Positions 15,829-25,392 of a stretch of 64,000 bases of DNA are shown piece after piece (the first letter of the stretch is position 1; every line of letters starts with the position of its first letter). The notes under the pieces are model-generated. The model did not search any database and was not told where the DNA came from. It saw only the letters and a program-made list of their open reading frames with translations. The position numbers were made by a program, and so were the translations under genes. Source of the DNA: RGIG6919 sp045531905 (GTDB lineage Bacteria; Bacillota; Clostridia; Lachnospirales; Lachnospiraceae); contig JAZSEY010000003.1 of the NCBI GenBank assembly GCA_045531905.1, positions 191,234 through 255,233 on the forward strand, in the 5' to 3' direction.

Positions 15829-18800
15829 TTAGTTCTTCTCAACACCGATGGTTACCTTTTCACCATTGATGTTCCATTCCTTACTGATTGCAGTATCAGC
15901 ACCATACACAACCTTAGAAGCCAATACACCATCCATCAGAAGTGCTTCCTGTGCCTTGATAATCTCTGCAAGCTTATCATTGCCATTTACATAGATATTG
16001 ATACGGTCAGTAACCTCAAAATCAGAATCCTTACGCATTGTCTGAACCTTAGAAATCACCTCACGAAGGAAGCCTTCATTTAATAATTCCTCAGTTAAGT
16101 TTGTATCCAGAACAACTGTGACATAATTATCTGCCTCAGTTACAAAGCCTTCTGTCTTTGCCATCTCGATTAACAAATCTTCCTCAGCAAGACTTACGGT
16201 TACACCGTCCACATCAAAGGAAATTGCGCCCTCGCTCTTTAACTGCTGCATTGCAGCATTGCCATCAACAGAAGCCAAATATGCCTTAATGCCGCCAAGC
16301 TGCTTACCGTACTTAGGTCCTACTGTACGAAGCTGTGGCTTAAAGCTATATGTTGTAAATGCAGACACGTCATCAGTGAAGTTAACCGCCTTCACATTTA
16401 ACTCATCTTCAATAATTTCCTTGAAGAACTCAGACACCTCTTTATCAGCCTTTACATACATCTGGCCGATTGGCTGACGATTCTTGATGTTTGCTGCATT
16501 TCTTGCTGCACGTCCCATAACAACAATCTTTAAGACTCTGTCCATATCAGCCTCTAAATCCTTATCGATGAACTCCTCGCAAATTGCAGGATAATCGCAA
16601 AGATGTACGCTCTCTGGAGCAGTCTTATCAATGTTCTTCACAAGATTCTGGTAAATGTCCTCAGTCATAAATGGAATCATTGGCGCAGCAGCCTTACTGA
16701 TTGTTACCAACGCTGTATAAAGAGTCATGTATGCATTAATCTTATCCTGCTCCATACCCTTTGCCCAGTAACGGTCACGGCTACGTCTTACATACCAATT
16801 ACTCATTTCATCTACGAACTCAGAGAGCGACTTACATGCCTCTGGAATCTTGTAGTTTGCTAAATTATCATCACAAGCCTTCACTGCTGAATTCAAGCGG
16901 GATAATAACCACTTATCCATAACAGAAAGCTTATCGTAATCTAATGTGTACTGTGATGGGTCAAAGTTATCAATGTTTGCATAGAGTACATAGAACGCAT
17001 AAGTATTCCAAAGTGTACCCATGAACTTACGCTGACCTTCCACAACTGCATCCTCATGGAAACGATTTGGTAACCATGGAGCAGAGTTGGTGTAGAAATA
17101 CCAACGAATAGCATCCGCACCGTATTTATTCAAAGCATCCATAGGGTCAACTGCATTACCCTTAGACTTACTCATCTTCTGTCCGTCCTTATCCTGAACG
17201 TGACCAAGAACGATTACATTCTTATAAGGTGCTTTATTGAAAATCAATGTTGAAATTGCCATCAAAGAATAGAACCATCCACGAGTCTGGTCTACCGCCT
17301 CTGAAATGAAGTCAGCAGGGAACTGCTCCTCGAAGATTTCCTTATTCTCAAATGGATAATGCCATTGTGCAAATGGCATAGCACCTGAATCGAACCAACA
17401 GTCAATAACCTCAGGTACACGCTTCATCTGCTCGCCACAGTCAGGACACTTAATGGTAACTGCATCGATGTATGGGCGGTGAAGCTCAATCTCATCCGGA
17501 CAGTTATCGCTCATACTCTTTAACTCCTCGATAGAGCCGATGGCATGACGACAACCACACTGACACTCCCAGATATTTAATGGAGTACCCCAATAACGGT
17601 TACGAGAAAGACCCCAATCCTGTACATTCTTTAACCAGTCACCGAAACGTCCCTTACCGATACTTTCTGGAATCCAGTTAACAGTCTCATTATTGCGAAC
17701 CAGGTCATCTCTTACTGCTGTCATCTTGATGAACCAGGTATCTCTAGCATAGTAAATAAGTGGAGTATCACATCTCCAACAGAATGGATAGTCATGCTCG
17801 AACTTAGGAGCATCAAATAACAATCCACGGGAATCCAAATCCACCAATACCTTTGGATCTGCATCCTTAACAAATAATCCGGCAAATGGTGTCTGCTCTG
17901 TCATTTCACCCTTACCATCTACGAACTGTACCAATGGAAGGTCATACTTTCTACCAACATTTGCATCGTCCTCACCAAATGCAGGTGCAATGTGTACGAT
18001 ACCAGTACCATCTGACATGGTTACATAAGAATCGCAGGTTACATAGTGAGCAACCTTCTTCTGTCTTGCAGCCTCTTCTTTTGTACACTCGAATAATGGC
18101 TCATATGCCTTACGCTCTAAAGCTGTACCTGGCATAGTCTCTAACACTTCATAAGCAGGTGCATCTTCAGTTGCAAGCTTACCTAATACAGTATCTAAAA
18201 GTGCCTCAGCCATATAATAAGTATAGCCATCTGCAGCCTTTACCTTGCAATAAGTTTCATCTGGATTTACACAAAGAGAAACGTTAGATGGTAATGTCCA
18301 TGGTGTAGTTGTCCATGCCAAGAAATAAGCATCCTCATCTACAACCTTAAAACGAACCACTGCAGAACGTTCCTTCACAAGCTTGTAGCCCTGTGCCACC
18401 TCATGAGAAGAAAGTGGAGTACCACAACGAGGACAGTAAGGTACAATCTTAAATCCCTTATATAATAAATCCTTGTCCCAAATCTTCTTTAATGCCCACC
18501 ACTCAGACTCGATGAAGTCATTGTGATAAGTAACGTATGGATCATCCATATCTGCCCAGAAACCAACCTTGCCGGAGAACTCCTCCCACATACCTTTGTA
18601 TTTCCAAACACTCTCTTTACATTTTGTAATGAATGGATCTAAACCATATTCTTCAATCTGCTCCTTGCCATCAATACCAAGAAGCTTCTCAACCTCAAGC
18701 TCAACTGGCAAACCGTGGGTATCCCAACCGGCTTTACGCACAATGTTATGACCTTTCATGGTCTGATATCTAGGAATCATATCCTTGATTACACGGGTAA

Positions 18801-18978
18801 GCACGTGACCAATGTGTGGCTTACCATTTGCTGTTGGAGGTCCGTCATAGAAGGTATAACGTGGCATACCCTCTTTGGTGTCAATACTCTTCTGGAAAAT
18901 GTCTTTTTCTTTCCAGAACTCGAGCACCTTTTCTTCACGCTCTACGAAATTCAGATTTGTGGAAACCTTTTCGTACAT
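15829..18978 (-). CDS. ileS: Isoleucyl-tRNA synthetase, long IleS2-like form
   Basis: At 1049 residues it is the long, eukaryote-like form rather than the roughly 920-residue bacterial form. It shows the class I motifs PHIGH (near residue 56) and KMSKS (near residue 603), the editing domain insertion, and the segment GWDTHGLPVELEVEK typical of Ile enzymes. It charges tRNA-Ile and edits valine. It is preceded by a T-box leader with an ATC specifier, which agrees with the assignment. The IleS2 form is the one associated with natural mupirocin tolerance in other bacteria; whether that holds here is not known. Confidence 0.95.
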   Translation of the reverse strand: MYEKVSTNLNFVEREEKVLEFWKEKDIFQKSIDTKEGMPRYTFYDGPPTANGKPHIGHVLTRVIKDMIPRYQTMKGHNIVRKAGWDTHGLPVELEVEKLLGIDGKEQIEEYGLDPFITKCKESVWKYKGMWEEFSGKVGFWADMDDPYVTYHNDFIESEWWALKKIWDKDLLYKGFKIVPYCPRCGTPLSSHEVAQGYKLVKERSAVVRFKVVDEDAYFLAWTTTPWTLPSNVSLCVNPDETYCKVKAADGYTYYMAEALLDTVLGKLATEDAPAYEVLETMPGTALERKAYEPLFECTKEEAARQKKVAHYVTCDSYVTMSDGTGIVHIAPAFGEDDANVGRKYDLPLVQFVDGKGEMTEQTPFAGLFVKDADPKVLVDLDSRGLLFDAPKFEHDYPFCWRCDTPLIYYARDTWFIKMTAVRDDLVRNNETVNWIPESIGKGRFGDWLKNVQDWGLSRNRYWGTPLNIWECQCGCRHAIGSIEELKSMSDNCPDEIELHRPYIDAVTIKCPDCGEQMKRVPEVIDCWFDSGAMPFAQWHYPFENKEIFEEQFPADFISEAVDQTRGWFYSLMAISTLIFNKAPYKNVIVLGHVQDKDGQKMSKSKGNAVDPMDALNKYGADAIRWYFYTNSAPWLPNRFHEDAVVEGQRKFMGTLWNTYAFYVLYANIDNFDPSQYTLDYDKLSVMDKWLLSRLNSAVKACDDNLANYKIPEACKSLSEFVDEMSNWYVRRSRDRYWAKGMEQDKINAYMTLYTALVTISKAAAPMIPFMTEDIYQNLVKNIDKTAPESVHLCDYPAICEEFIDKDLEADMDRVLKIVVMGRAARNAANIKNRQPIGQMYVKADKEVSEFFKEIIEDELNVKAVNFTDDVSAFTTYSFKPQLRTVGPKYGKQLGGIKAYLASVDGNAAMQQLKSEGAISFDVDGVTVSLAEEDLLIEMAKTEGFVTEADNYVTVVLDTNLTEELLNEGFLREVISKVQTMRKDSDFEVTDRINIYVNGNDKLAEIIKAQEALLMDGVLASKVVYGADTAISKEWNINGEKVTIGVEKN

Positions 18979-19016
18979 TTCTTTACTTCCTTTCTACAAT
19001 AGATTTTTGAAAATAA

Positions 19017-19346
19017 GAAAAGCCCATTCATCCTGCATTAGGACGAAAGGGCTTAAAGTTTCGTTATACCACCTAATACAGCATACGGATATCGACAATT
19101 CTGTCCATACCATGATATGCGGTTTCTGTAACGGGAAACTACCGTCGAAGCCTACTAAAGTCACCTTGTTCGGTTCGCTACTCCGGAGGGATATTCGCCA
19201 TTCCACTACTCCTATCTGCCTTCCACCATCGCAGACTCGCTAGAGCGGATACATTCACATCACGCTCAGTTTTGTTGAAACACTACTGTCTCCATCAACG
19301 TATTTTCACTGAATTCTTAATATAATAAGGAATTCTTTGCATTCGT
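19017..19346 (-). promoter_or_regulatory. T-box riboswitch, isoleucine type, upstream of ileS
   Basis: The leader reads from about 19346 down to the terminator. It has the stem I AG-bulge and distal-loop region (GCGAGTCTGC, GATGGTGGAAGG), a specifier loop GAATATC with ATC at 19192-19190, the T-box element AGGTGGTATAACGAAA (19074-19059) and a terminator whose stem AGCCC..CGTCCT pairs with AGGATG..GGGCT at 19056-19017. Uncharged tRNA-Ile should pair with the specifier and the T-box and prevent termination. Confidence 0.9.
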
Positions 19347-19352
19347 GGTTAC

Positions 19353-19381
19353 ATTATGCAACTTATGAAATTGTTTGTCAA
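19353..19381 (-). promoter_or_regulatory. Promoter of the ileS T-box leader
   Basis: TTGACA (19381-19376) and CATAAT (19358-19353) on the minus strand are 17 bases apart. The promoter lies 10 bp past the end of the pncB frame, and the start site would be near 19346. Confidence 0.75.
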
Positions 19382-19390
19382 GCGAGAAAG

Positions 19391-20842
19391 TTACACATTT
19401 TTCTCATTCAACAGCTTATTCTTCAAATCATACAACGGCTTTGACAAATCCACATATACAATCTGTGGATTCACAAGACGCTTTGACTCTTCCCAAAGGG
19501 TATCTAATTCCTGCTTGCAGTACTCGCGGATATCCATGGTCTTTGGTGACTCATAAACACACTGTCCCTTTTGGAACACTGGAATTAAAATCTCGCGAAT
19601 GCTATAACTTCCGGCTGGAAGTTTTGAACGCTTCCAAGTATCGATTGGGTCGAAGATTTCCAAATCCTCATTCTCATCATAGGTCTCACCCACAAGCGCA
19701 ATCAAATCCGCCTTAATCTTACCAGTCTCTTTATCGTAAATACGATATACGGTCTTATTACCTGGATTGGTAATCTTTACCGGATTTTCTGATATTTTAA
19801 TCTTTGCTTCGTACTCGTCGCTACCTTCCTTCTTCACCGCAGCAAGCTTATATACACCGCCAAATGCAGGACAATCCGCACTGGTAATCAAGTTGGTGCC
19901 AACACCCCAAGAGGTAATGGCTGCCCCCTGTGTCTTCAAGCTGTCAATCAAGTACTCGTCTAAGTCAGAAGATGCCGAAATCACTGCATCTGTATGTCCT
20001 GCTGCATCCAGCATTTTTCTTGCTTTCTTAGATAAATATGCCAAGTCTCCACTATCTAAACGGATACCATATTTCTTTGGTGTGATACCTGCCGCCTTCA
20101 ATTCGTCAAAGACACGGATAGCATTTGGCACACCTGATTTCAAGGTATCATAGGTATCTACCAGCAATGTGCACGCATCTGGATACATATTGGCATAGGT
20201 CTTAAATGCAGTATATTCATCCGGGAAACTCATAATCCAGCTGTGAGCATGGGTACCCAATACCGGCACATCAAATATCTGACCACAAAGTACATTAGAG
20301 GTTCCCACACAACCGCCAATCATGGCAGCTCTTGCACCGAAGGTTCCTGCGTCTGGTCCCTGAGCACGACGAAGTCCAAACTCCATCACACCGTCTCCCT
20401 TTGCAGCATAGCAGACACGGGACGCCTTTGTAGCAATCAAACTCTGATGGTTGATGATATTTAAAATAGCGGTCTCAATCAACTGTGCTTCCATAATCGG
20501 TGCCACAACCTTTACCAAAGGCTCTCTCGGAAATACTACCGTACCCTCTGGAATAGCATAAATATCACCTGTAAAATGAAAGCCTGCCAGATAATCCAGG
20601 AAATCCTCCTCAAACAACTGCAATCCTCTTAAATACTCAATATCCTCATAAGAAAATGACAGGTTCTTAATATACTCAATTACCTGCTGTAATCCTGCAG
20701 CAATGGCATATCCATTTCCCGAAGGATTTTTTCTGTAAAATGCATCAAAAACCACGATGTCCTTGCTCTGTTCCTTGAAGTAGCCCTGCATCATAGTTAA
20801 CTCATACAAATCTGTCAGCAATGTCCAATTCGTTGTCTTCAT
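19391..20842 (-). CDS. pncB: Nicotinate phosphoribosyltransferase
   Basis: The start is taken at the ATG of 20842 (MKTTNWTLLTDLYELTMMQG), which has GGAGG eight bases upstream; an earlier ATG nine codons back has no site. The 483-residue enzyme carries the family segments FDAFYRKNP, EFGLRRAQGPDAG, GTHAHSWIMSFPDE with the phosphorylated His, and GIRLDSGDLAYLSKKAR. It joins nicotinate and PRPP, with ATP, to give nicotinate mononucleotide in the NAD salvage pathway. Length fits the longer clostridial type. It has its own promoter and is read toward ileS without a clear terminator, so the ileS promoter lies directly beyond its stop. Confidence 0.93.
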   Translation of the reverse strand: MKTTNWTLLTDLYELTMMQGYFKEQSKDIVVFDAFYRKNPSGNGYAIAAGLQQVIEYIKNLSFSYEDIEYLRGLQLFEEDFLDYLAGFHFTGDIYAIPEGTVVFPREPLVKVVAPIMEAQLIETAILNIINHQSLIATKASRVCYAAKGDGVMEFGLRRAQGPDAGTFGARAAMIGGCVGTSNVLCGQIFDVPVLGTHAHSWIMSFPDEYTAFKTYANMYPDACTLLVDTYDTLKSGVPNAIRVFDELKAAGITPKKYGIRLDSGDLAYLSKKARKMLDAAGHTDAVISASSDLDEYLIDSLKTQGAAITSWGVGTNLITSADCPAFGGVYKLAAVKKEGSDEYEAKIKISENPVKITNPGNKTVYRIYDKETGKIKADLIALVGETYDENEDLEIFDPIDTWKRSKLPAGSYSIREILIPVFQKGQCVYESPKTMDIREYCKQELDTLWEESKRLVNPQIVYVDLSKPLYDLKNKLLNEKNV

Positions 20843-20901
20843 CTGTCTACCTCCATTTTCTATCTTCATTTTTACTCTATACTATCTGATACATTGAAAT
20901 A

Positions 20902-20930
20902 ATTATATACATCTGAGTGTAAAAATTCAA
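20902..20930 (-). promoter_or_regulatory. Promoter of pncB
   Basis: TTGAAT (20930-20925) and TATAAT (20907-20902) on the minus strand, 17 bases apart. It is divergent from the malQ promoter. Confidence 0.65.
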
Positions 20931-20953
20931 CTTGCATAATTTGCTTGTTTTCC

Positions 20954-20982
20954 TTGTATTTTCTAGCAATTCCATGTATAAT
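20954..20982 (+). promoter_or_regulatory. Promoter of the malQ operon
   Basis: TTGTAT (20954-20959) and TATAAT (20977-20982) are 17 bases apart, with a TG just before the -10. The leader of about 75 bases contains GTCCGAATGGGAAC-like dyad sequence of uncertain meaning and ends in TTAGGAGGACG. Confidence 0.6.
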
Positions 20983-21064
20983 GTTTTAGGCTATGCTTAC
21001 ATATTGATATAGTCTGTGTTCCCATTCGGACACGCATGTTACAAATTTAGGAGGACGTTACGTC

Positions 21065-22597
21065 ATGACAAATATTACAGGAGCTGAAACCCCAATCGAA
21101 AAATATGCGGGTATTTTGGCACATCCAACCTCATTTCCAAGTCCATACGGTATTGGTGATTTAGGAAAGGGTGCATACAAGTTTATTGATTTCTTACAGC
21201 GTTCCGGCTTGAACCTCTGGCAGGTTCTTCCATTGGGACACACTGGATTTGGCGATTCACCATATCAGCCATTCTCTGCATTTGCAGGTCAACCGTTGAT
21301 TATTAGCATCGATAATTTAAAAGAATTACGATTATTAAATGATGCAGACTTTGCAGAAATGCCAAGCTGGAATCCGGTAGATATTGACTATGGTACATTG
21401 ATTGAATTCAAGACCGGCTTATTGAAGCTGGCATACGAGCGTTTCATCAATCCAGAAGTAAAGGACGAATTAAGTTCTAATCCTGAAAAAATGCAGGAGT
21501 ACAAGGACTGGTGCGAAAAAGAAGAATGGCTCACAGACTATGCGTTATTTATGGCAGGCAAGGATTACCATGAAGGTGCGCCTTGGTATATGTGGGAAAA
21601 ATCCTTAAAGAGTCCAACTGCCGCTCAGAAGAAGAGTTGGATTGAAAAATTATCCAAAGAAATGGGCTACTACATGTTTATTCAGTACTTATTCCACAAG
21701 GACTGGTATGCATTGAAAAAATACGCCAACGAAAAAGGTATTAAGATTGTTGGTGATATTCCAATTTTCATGTCTTGGGACAGTGTAGATGTATGGTGCA
21801 ACAAGAAGTTGTTCGAGCTGGATACAAAGGGCTACCCAACAAAGGTTGCCGGTGTTCCACCGGATTACTTTAGTGCAACAGGACAGCTTTGGGGCAATCC
21901 GCTCTATAAGTGGACACAACATACCAAGACCGGCTATGACTGGTGGATTCAGCGTTTGAAGCATCAGCTTTCATTAGCAGATTATGTACGTATTGACCAC
22001 TTCCGTGGTTTTGACAAATATTGGGCAATTCCTTATGGCGATGAAACTGCCGTAAATGGAAAATGGGTAGACGCTCCAGGTATTAACTTCTTTACTACAT
22101 TAGAAGCCACCTTAGGCTACGACTTACCTATCATTGCAGAAGACCTTGGTGAGATTGACGAGTCCGTTGTTAAGCTTCGTGACAAATTCGGATTCCCTGG
22201 TATGAAGATTTTACAGTTCGCATTTGAGAATCCGGAAGAGAATCATTTCTTACCACACAATTACACAAGAAACTGCGTGTGCTACACAGGTACACACGAC
22301 AATGATACAACCCTTGGCTGGTATAAGCATGCATATGAGGCTTCCAAGGATAAGCTTCGCCGTTATTATTCCACAGATGGACATGATATCTGCTGGATTT
22401 TAATCCGTGCCTGCTTCTCCTCTGTTGCCAATATGGCAATCGTTCCAATGCAGGATGTATTGAGTTTAGATTCCTGGGCACGTATGAATACACCAGGTGT
22501 CGGCGAAGGAAACTGGTCATGGAGATTTACAGAAGAAGACCTGTCTGAGCAGTTAGCAGCCCGCTTATTCGAGACCGCTAAACTCTACGGCAGATAG
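21065..22597 (+). CDS. malQ: 4-alpha-glucanotransferase (amylomaltase, GH77)
   Basis: The 510-residue protein has the GH77 motifs with all three acidic residues: nucleophile Asp in VRIDHFRGFDKYW, acid/base Glu in IIAEDLGEID and the third Asp in GTHDNDTTLGW. The N-terminus (GILAHPTSFPSPYGIGDLG) is standard for bacterial amylomaltases. It moves maltosyl units between alpha-1,4-glucans in the cytosol, making chains long enough for glycogen phosphorylase. It is first in a run of same-strand genes (plsC, small membrane protein, ddl, DUF1934) separated by 10-35 bp. Confidence 0.95.
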   Translation: MTNITGAETPIEKYAGILAHPTSFPSPYGIGDLGKGAYKFIDFLQRSGLNLWQVLPLGHTGFGDSPYQPFSAFAGQPLIISIDNLKELRLLNDADFAEMPSWNPVDIDYGTLIEFKTGLLKLAYERFINPEVKDELSSNPEKMQEYKDWCEKEEWLTDYALFMAGKDYHEGAPWYMWEKSLKSPTAAQKKSWIEKLSKEMGYYMFIQYLFHKDWYALKKYANEKGIKIVGDIPIFMSWDSVDVWCNKKLFELDTKGYPTKVAGVPPDYFSATGQLWGNPLYKWTQHTKTGYDWWIQRLKHQLSLADYVRIDHFRGFDKYWAIPYGDETAVNGKWVDAPGINFFTTLEATLGYDLPIIAEDLGEIDESVVKLRDKFGFPGMKILQFAFENPEENHFLPHNYTRNCVCYTGTHDNDTTLGWYKHAYEASKDKLRRYYSTDGHDICWILIRACFSSVANMAIVPMQDVLSLDSWARMNTPGVGEGNWSWRFTEEDLSEQLAARLFETAKLYGR

Positions 22598-22612
22598 AAA
22601 GGAAGCGTTTTC

Positions 22613-23338
22613 ATGCGTAGTTTTTTTGTACTGCTTTATCTGTTTACGTTTCTAATTGTGATGTCGCCAATCCATTTGATATTGGTCATCATCGGAAAAT
22701 GGAACCCTATGCTCCGCTACAAGCTGGGACACAAGCTGGTTTATTTCGGCTTCTGGTGTGAGCTTAAGATTTCGGGTTGTAAGTTAACAGTACTGGGAAA
22801 AGAAAATATTCCAAAAGAAGCAGCTTTGTTTGTGTCGAACCATCAAAGTTATTTCGATATCCTGGTGACACAGAACACTGTGGGAAAGCCGATGGGCTTT
22901 GTGGCAAAAAAAGAAATGCTGAAGTTTGGACTTTTAGCAATGTATATGAAAGATATCGGTTGTGTATTTTTAGACCGCCAGGACCCAAGAGCCGGTATTC
23001 ATGCAATCAATGCCGGTGCCGAGAATCTGAAGTTGGGACACAGTATGCTGATTTTCCCTGAGGGCACTCGTAGCAAAAGCGACGATATGGCACCATTTAA
23101 GGAAGGCAGTCTGAAAATGGCAGAAAAGACAAAGACTTTAGCAGTCCCTGTCGCTGTCATTGGCACAAACCGTATGCTGGAAATCAGACCAGGCTTTGAT
23201 ATCCGAAAAGGAGCAGTTACCGTCATTTACGGCAAACCATTTAATCCAAAGGAGCTCCCGGAAGAATTCAAGCGTAAGCCTGCTGCATACACCCAGCATG
23301 TAATACAAACCATGATAGATGAATATGAAAGTAAATAG
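22613..23338 (+). CDS. plsC: 1-acyl-sn-glycerol-3-phosphate acyltransferase
   Basis: An N-terminal membrane helix precedes the acyltransferase domain with block I NHQSYFD, block II-like GCVFLDRQDPRAG, block III FPEGTRSKSD and block IV VPVAVIGTNR. The 241-residue length fits bacterial PlsC. It acylates lysophosphatidate to phosphatidate at the membrane. It begins 15 bp after malQ with an AAGGAAG site and is followed by a small membrane protein gene. Confidence 0.93.
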   Translation: MRSFFVLLYLFTFLIVMSPIHLILVIIGKWNPMLRYKLGHKLVYFGFWCELKISGCKLTVLGKENIPKEAALFVSNHQSYFDILVTQNTVGKPMGFVAKKEMLKFGLLAMYMKDIGCVFLDRQDPRAGIHAINAGAENLKLGHSMLIFPEGTRSKSDDMAPFKEGSLKMAEKTKTLAVPVAVIGTNRMLEIRPGFDIRKGAVTVIYGKPFNPKELPEEFKRKPAAYTQHVIQTMIDEYESK

Positions 23339-23350
23339 GAGGTAACAGTT

Positions 23351-23866
23351 ATGTCTGGAGGACAAATCGCAATTATTGTAATTGCAGTAGCACTTTTAAT
23401 TCTCGCCATTTTGTACTTTGTGGGTAACAAATTACAAAAGAAGCAGAGCGAGCAAAAAGCAATGATGGCAGAGGCAGCTCAGCCATGTACGATGATGATC
23501 ATCGACAAGAAAATGATGAAAATGAAAGAGGCCGGTTTACCAAAGGCCATTATGGAACAGACACCAAAGCGTATGATGAATGCAAAAATTCCGATTGTAA
23601 AAGCTAAAATCGGACCACAGATTGTGAATCTGATTTGTGACGACGCTATTTATGATGAAGTTCCTGTTAAGGGTGAAGTAAAGGCCATGTTAAGTGGTAT
23701 TTACCTTGTAAGTGTAAAGAATGTCCGCGGTAAAATTAAGAAGGACGAAAAGAAGACATTAACTCAGAAAGTACGTGCAAAGCAGCGCCAGTACGAAAAG
23801 GAATTGGCCGAGGAAGAAAAGCGCGTAGCTGAGAAGAAGGCAGCAAAGAAGAATAAGAAGAAATAA
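23351..23866 (+). CDS. Uncharacterised single-pass membrane protein with Lys-rich tail
   Basis: Residues about 5-27 form a membrane helix; residues 36-130 form a small domain with CTMMIIDKKMMK and IGPQIVNLICDDAIYDEVPV; the C-terminus (130-171) is a charged helix rich in Lys and Glu ending in KKNKKK, likely a coiled coil or membrane/nucleic acid contact. I do not recognise the family. The position between plsC and ddl, 12 bp after plsC, suggests membrane or envelope work. Confidence 0.7.
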   Translation: MSGGQIAIIVIAVALLILAILYFVGNKLQKKQSEQKAMMAEAAQPCTMMIIDKKMMKMKEAGLPKAIMEQTPKRMMNAKIPIVKAKIGPQIVNLICDDAIYDEVPVKGEVKAMLSGIYLVSVKNVRGKIKKDEKKTLTQKVRAKQRQYEKELAEEEKRVAEKKAAKKNKKK

Positions 23867-23883
23867 TTGAAAAGGAAATGGAT

Positions 23884-24939
23884 ATGAAAAACATCGTATT
23901 ACTTTTTGGCGGACAGTCCTCAGAGCATGAGGTGTCCTGTATTTCGGTTGTTACAATTGCTAAGCATGTGGATACTAGTGAATACCAGTTGCATTTGGTG
24001 GGTATTACAAAGGAAGGAAAATGGCTTTCTGTAGATAGTATCGAAAGCATTGAAGATGGTAGCTGGCGAGAATCTAAAAAGCAGGCTATCTTGTCTCCTG
24101 ATGCTACAACAAAGGAATTATTGATTTTTGATGATAATCAGGTTAACCGTGTGAAGGTTGACGTGGCATTTCCTGCTTTACATGGTCTTTATGGTGAAGA
24201 CGGTACTTTGCAGGGCTTGTTTGAATTAGCACAGATTCCATACGTTGGTTGTGGCGTACTTGCCAGTGCAGTTTCCATGGATAAGGTTTATACAAAGATT
24301 GTTGTTGACCGTTTGGGTATCTGTCAGGCACAGTACATAGACATTCGCAAAGATGAGTTAAACAACATGGATGCAGTCATTGCCCGTGTAGAAGCAAAGC
24401 TTGCTTATCCTGTATTTGTAAAGCCTTCCAATGCCGGCTCTTCGCAAGGTGTTTCCAAGGCAGAAGACCGCGAGGCATTAAAAGACAGTCTTCTTTTAGC
24501 TGCTGAGCATGACAGAAAGATTCTTGTAGAGGAGACTATTGTTGGCCGCGAGTTGGAGTGTGCCGTTCTTGGCAATCAGGATATTGATGCTTCCGGCATC
24601 GGTGAAATCCTTGCAGCAGAAGAAGCAGCATTTTACGACTACGAAGCGAAGTATCACAACGCAGATTCTAAGACAGTGATTGGTCCTGCCCTTCCAGAAG
24701 GAAAAGAAGAAGAGATTCGCACTGCAGCAAAGGCAATCTTTAAGGCAGTAGACGGACAGGGACTTGCCCGCGTAGATTTCTTTTTGGAAAATGGAACAAA
24801 CCGTGTTGTATTCAACGAGTTAAATACATTACCAGGCTTTACTTCCATCAGTATGTATCCAATGCTTTGGGAGACAAAGGGTCTTGACAAAAAGGCTTTG
24901 GTTTCTAAGTTAATCGAATTAGCATACTCTCGTGCATAA
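23884..24939 (+). CDS. ddl: D-alanine--D-alanine ligase
   Basis: Start taken at the ATG of 23884, which is eight bases after AAGGA; the ATG two codons earlier is too close to the site. The ATP-grasp enzyme shows FGGQSSEHEVS at the N-terminus, the HGLYGEDGTLQG loop, FVKPSNAGSSQGVSK, and C-terminal ARVDFFLENGTNRV plus FNELNTLPGFT with Mg ligands. It makes D-Ala-D-Ala for peptidoglycan precursors in the cytosol. Length (351 residues) is normal. The neighbouring genes are envelope-related. Confidence 0.95.
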   Translation: MKNIVLLFGGQSSEHEVSCISVVTIAKHVDTSEYQLHLVGITKEGKWLSVDSIESIEDGSWRESKKQAILSPDATTKELLIFDDNQVNRVKVDVAFPALHGLYGEDGTLQGLFELAQIPYVGCGVLASAVSMDKVYTKIVVDRLGICQAQYIDIRKDELNNMDAVIARVEAKLAYPVFVKPSNAGSSQGVSKAEDREALKDSLLLAAEHDRKILVEETIVGRELECAVLGNQDIDASGIGEILAAEEAAFYDYEAKYHNADSKTVIGPALPEGKEEEIRTAAKAIFKAVDGQGLARVDFFLENGTNRVVFNELNTLPGFTSISMYPMLWETKGLDKKALVSKLIELAYSRA

Positions 24940-24974
24940 TCTACCTGATTTGCACATGCAAAGGAGCTGATGAT

Positions 24975-25382
24975 ATGACAAATGATGTTGTGATTACAGT
25001 CATTGGTTCACAGGATGACGGTGACATCACCCTTACCACCTGTGGAAATTACTACAAGAAAGCTGAAAAGCATTACGTCTTTTATGAAGAACAGGCTGAC
25101 GCTGACAGCGACATCGTAAAAGACCGGATTTGTTTTGATACAAAGAGATTTGAAATGACAAAAAAAGGCGCTGTTAACAGCAAGATGATATTCGATTTGG
25201 ACGAAACCACCTGTAGCTATTATCAGACACCTTTTGGCCCTATTGATATTGACATCGTCACACAAAATTACACCGTTGAAGAAACGGATGAAAAAATAAG
25301 CATCACCATCGACTACACCTTAAGCATGAATAGACAGGAAGCATCTGACTGTCATGTATCGGTGGTTATTGAGGCGAAATAA
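24975..25382 (+). CDS. DUF1934 (YwiB-like) protein
   Basis: A 135-residue soluble protein made mostly of beta strands (VVITVIGSQDDGD, KHYVFYEEQ, YYQTPFGPIDIDIVTQNYTV, ISITIDYTLSMN), matching the DUF1934 eight-stranded barrel family known from Bacillus YwiB. Its function is unknown. It ends the malQ-to-ddl run of genes and is followed by a structured terminator element. Confidence 0.78.
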   Translation: MTNDVVITVIGSQDDGDITLTTCGNYYKKAEKHYVFYEEQADADSDIVKDRICFDTKRFEMTKKGAVNSKMIFDLDETTCSYYQTPFGPIDIDIVTQNYTVEETDEKISITIDYTLSMNRQEASDCHVSVVIEAK

Positions 25383-25392
25383 GAATATCACA

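Noticed and set aside
19018..19346. Short open frames on both strands between ileS and pncB
   Set aside because: The region is fully explained by the T-box leader, with T-box element, specifier and terminator.
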